Below, one piece after another: positions 61,976-64,000 of a DNA stretch of 64,000 nucleotides. The first letter of the stretch is position 1, and every line of letters begins with the position of its first letter. A program made the translations under genes and the position numbers. The stretch is from CAHJWH01 sp965198905. Its GTDB lineage: Bacteria > Pseudomonadota > Alphaproteobacteria > Caulobacterales > Caulobacteraceae. The stretch covers positions 1,550,001-1,614,000 of the forward strand of contig OZ240678.1 in assembly GCA_965198905.1 (NCBI GenBank), read 5' to 3'. Below the pieces are notes generated by a model. It had not been told where the DNA came from. It saw nothing but the letters and a program-made list of their open reading frames with translations, and made no database searches.

Positions 61976-62996
61976 CCCGGCCTATCACACGCTCCACATG
62001 CTCCACGGGCGTATCGGGAAGAACGCCGTGGCCCAGATTGAAGATATAGGGACCCGCCCCCCACTGCTCCAGCAATTGATCCACGCGCAGGTCGAGTGCA
62101 GGACCGCCCGCCCGCAGGAGCAAGGGATCCAGCGCGCCCTGGATGGTGCGTCCCGTAGCCTGGATGTCCCGGCCGAGCCCGGCGGACGCCTGGGTATCCA
62201 ACGCCACGCCTTGCAGCTTCACCGCCTTGGCGTAATCGCTCACCAAAGACCCCGCGCCGCGCGGAAAGCCGATCACGGGCGCCGTGACGCCGGCCTCCCG
62301 AAGTCTGGCGACGAGGCGGCTGTGCGGGCCTATCACCAGACGCTCGAACAGGTCCTGAGATAAACCTTCGGCCCAGGATTCGAACAGCACCAGCGCCTGC
62401 GCTCCGGCCTTGGCCTGCATCGCCAGATAGCGCCAAGTGGCTTCGACCAGCACCTCCACCAAGGCGTCGATACGGTCCGGATCGCTATAGGCCATGGCCC
62501 GCGCCCGGGTGCGATCACTGGAGCGGCCCTCGAGCATGTAGGTGAGCACCGTCCAGGGGGCGCCGGCGAACCCGATCAGGGCGCGATCCGGCTCAAGCGC
62601 TTGGCGCACGGTGCCAAGGGTGCGCCCCACCGCCCCCAGCGCTTCGCCCACGCCCTCGATGTGCGCGTTCAGCACGTCCAGCGAAGGCAGCTCACCCAGC
62701 CGCGGGCCTTCGCCCGTTTCGAACCAGACATGCTGTCCTAGCGCCTGGGGGATCAGCAGGATGTCGGCGAAGACGATGGCCGCATCCAAGGGGAAACGCC
62801 GCATGGGTTGAAGGGTCGCTTCCGCAGCCTTTTCGGGATCGAGGCAGAAGCTGATGAAATCCGGGGTCGTGGCCCGTAGCGCCCGGTATTCCGGCAGGTA
62901 GCGCCCGGCCTGACGCATCAGCCAGATCGGCGGACGCGGCATGACTTCCCCGCTCAAGGCTCTCAGAAGGCGGGAAGGCTCCAGGGTTTCGCTCAT
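61959..62996 (-). CDS. hemE: Uroporphyrinogen decarboxylase
   Basis: 345 residues. Converts uroporphyrinogen III to coproporphyrinogen III. Conserved PPIWLMRQAGRYLPEYRALR at about residue 22, then LPLDAAIVFADILLIPQALG with the active-site Asp, and GFAGAPWTVLTYMLEG. First gene of hemE-hemH-hemJ. Its upstream region is the predicted replication origin, as in Caulobacter, where the hemE promoters lie within Cori. Confidence 0.97.
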   Translation of the reverse strand: MSETLEPSRLLRALSGEVMPRPPIWLMRQAGRYLPEYRALRATTPDFISFCLDPEKAAEATLQPMRRFPLDAAIVFADILLIPQALGQHVWFETGEGPRLGELPSLDVLNAHIEGVGEALGAVGRTLGTVRQALEPDRALIGFAGAPWTVLTYMLEGRSSDRTRARAMAYSDPDRIDALVEVLVEATWRYLAMQAKAGAQALVLFESWAEGLSQDLFERLVIGPHSRLVARLREAGVTAPVIGFPRGAGSLVSDYAKAVKLQGVALDTQASAGLGRDIQATGRTIQGALDPLLLRAGGPALDLRVDQLLEQWGAGPYIFNLGHGVLPDTPVEHVERVIGRVVGHG

Positions 62997-63054
62997 GCTC
63001 GGCTTAGAGCCTGTGCGCGCTCCAGGCTCAAGTCGGCTGACCCGCTCTTCAAAC

Positions 63055-63069
63055 TTAAAGATTCGTTAA
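63055..63069. promoter_or_regulatory. CtrA-type box in the origin
   Basis: TTAA-N7-TTAA with exact spacing (63055-63058 and 63066-63069). A GATTC methylation site (63060-63064) falls in the spacer. CtrA binding here would silence the origin or control hemE, about 60 bases away. Confidence 0.75.
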
Positions 63070-63140
63070 GGAGACAGAGGAGGTTAGGAGGACGGTGGAA
63101 GATGGGGACAGTTAAGGCGGTTCTCCTGGGACGGGTCGAA

Positions 63141-63160
63141 TGATCCACGGCTGTGAATCG
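63141..63160. promoter_or_regulatory. Pair of DnaA G-box-like sites
   Basis: TGATCCACG (63141-63149) differs at one base from the Caulobacter G-box TGATCCACA. Two bases later TGTGAATCG (63152-63160) is an inverted copy with two mismatches and holds a GAATC methylation site. Confidence 0.6.
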
Positions 63161-63223
63161 CCTTGGTCCGCGACAAGCCGTCGCTTTTGTAAAGAGCGTG
63201 GAAAGAAGCGAATAAACTTCTAG

Positions 63224-63236
63224 AGTCAAACGGTTG
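63224..63236 (+). promoter_or_regulatory. IHF-like site in the origin
   Basis: AGTCAAACGGTTG matches WATCAANNNNTTR at all positions but one. It lies in the A+T-richer part of the origin and overlaps GAGTC at 63223-63227. Confidence 0.5.
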
Positions 63237-63509
63237 TTCCCTAGGCTGATTTCAGAAGACGGAGGACTTCAGCGGCTTCGTCGCCGGACTCCCCAGGCGG
63301 CTGTGGAGCGTCGGGAGCTGGTGACCGTTAACGATCCAGCAACGCTTTTGTCCAAAATGTGTCACAAGCCGGAACCCTGGGAGAGAGCGGCCGCCTTGCG
63401 AGGTGTTTCAATCCCCAGGCTGGCGGCGCAATATCCCCAAATCGGTCCCCAGCATTATGCTGCGACCGTCCGAAGCACCCCTGCAGGCAAGCGTCGTCTC
63501 AAGGTCTCC

Positions 63510-64000
63510 ATGAGTTCATCGCCGCAGCGGCTGGCCACCTATTTTCACGTCCACCTCCTCTCCGACTCCACCGGGGAGACGCTGAACGCCATCACCAAGG
63601 CGGTGTGCGCCCGCTTCGACAACGTGCTGCCGATCGAGCACATCTATCCGCTTGTGCGTTCGCCCCGTCAGTTGGAGCGTGTGCTGCGCGAGCTGGAGGC
63701 TGCGCCCGGCGTGGTGGTCCACACCATCGTGGATCGGGAGATGCGGGTGGCGTTGGAGGACGGTTGCCGCCGGGTTGAGTGTCCGTGCATGGCGGCGCTT
63801 GACCCCATGACCGCCGCCTTCGGGCGTTATCTGGGCGCCTCGCTCACCACCCGGGTCGGCGTCCAGCATGCGTTGGACAGCGACTACTTCAACCGGATCG
63901 AGGCGCTGAACTACGCCATCGGCCACGACGACGGGGCGGGCGGCCAGGATCTCAACTCTGCAGATGTGATCCTGGTCGGCGTCAGCCGCACCTCCAAGAC
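63510..64000 (+). CDS. PpsR-type kinase/pyrophosphorylase (DUF299), N-terminal part
   Basis: Runs off the right edge; 163 codons are visible from ATG 63510. YFHVHLLSDSTGETLNAITKAV is the family start, and DVILVGVSRTSKT is the beginning of the P-loop nucleotide-binding motif. Family members phosphorylate and dephosphorylate PEP synthase or pyruvate phosphate dikinase using ADP and pyrophosphate. This gene is the rightward flank of the origin, as in Caulobacter. No strong ribosome site precedes the ATG (AAGG at 63501). Confidence 0.92.
   Translation, partial: MSSSPQRLATYFHVHLLSDSTGETLNAITKAVCARFDNVLPIEHIYPLVRSPRQLERVLRELEAAPGVVVHTIVDREMRVALEDGCRRVECPCMAALDPMTAAFGRYLGASLTTRVGVQHALDSDYFNRIEALNYAIGHDDGAGGQDLNSADVILVGVSRTSK

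Larger units (their letters stand above)
62997..63509. other. Predicted chromosome replication origin (Cori-like)
   Basis: 513 bases without a gene between divergent hemE and the PpsR-type gene, the same flanks as Caulobacter Cori. It contains a CtrA-type box (63055-63069), two facing DnaA G-box-like sites (63141-63160), a further weak TGTGGAGCG (63302-63310), CtrA half-sites (63112, 63327-63332), an IHF-like site (63224-63236) and four GANTC methylation sites (63060, 63155, 63223, 63287). A locally A+T-rich part at about 63184-63235 could unwind. No strong E. coli-type TTATCCACA box is present. Confidence 0.85.

Noticed and set aside
63327..63332. GTTAAC as a second full CtrA box
   Set aside because: No TTAA at the required 7-base spacing on either side; kept only as a half-site. 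The same applies to TTAA at 63112.

Overview
The window is high-GC alphaproteobacterial chromosome, best explained as a member of the Caulobacterales (Caulobacter/Phenylobacterium-like; genus not determined). The main reason is the right end. The block parB-parA-rsmG-mnmG-mnmE, a DUF6489 gene, rho, hemJ-hemH-hemE, a gene-free stretch of about 0.5 kb and a divergent PpsR-type kinase/pyrophosphorylase reproduces the layout around the Caulobacter replication origin (Cori). That stretch (62997-63509) carries a full CtrA-type box, two DnaA G-box-like sites, an IHF-like site and four GANTC sites. A perfect parS palindrome lies between mnmE and mnmG, and a one-mismatch copy lies inside rsmG.

Left part (1-16.1 kb): catabolic and accessory genes. 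These are an amidase fragment, glutaryl-CoA dehydrogenase and a single-domain response regulator. Next comes an unusual four-gene set: acyl-CoA-dehydrogenase-like protein, NodS-like methyltransferase, GT2 glycosyltransferase and PIG-L deacetylase. It is followed by a kynureninase/SDR/SDR/phosphotransferase operon divergent from a regulator built of two fused TetR modules and a MaoC hydratase. A frameshifted DUF6766 membrane gene, another acyl-CoA dehydrogenase, a RidA protein, a FemAB/GNAT-like protein and a small membrane protein complete the block.

Middle (16.1-35 kb): dapB, dnaJ and dnaK (with a sigma32-like promoter), tRNA-Ser(CGA), a sulfatase-fold protein and a secreted S53 peptidase. 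Then comes a complete type II secretion locus: divergent prepilin peptidase gspO, then a SleB-like wall hydrolase, gspE-F-G-H-I-J-L-M, a short GspC/N-like protein, gspD and gspK. Most junctions in this operon are ATGA or GTGA overlaps.

34.9-40.3 kb is a graveyard of mobile elements between gspK and carB. It holds an IS630 remnant, a truncated tyrosine integrase, an ISL3 element with recognisable terminal repeats but an in-frame amber codon in its transposase, an IS21-type end, IS66 remnants and a decayed DUF4142 gene.

40.3-52.4 kb: carB (with a small palindromic repeat inserted in frame), an M20 peptidase, a second SleB hydrolase, a large autotransporter, an MFS carrier, a His-rich CobW GTPase and a TetR regulator, leading into the origin-proximal parAB block.
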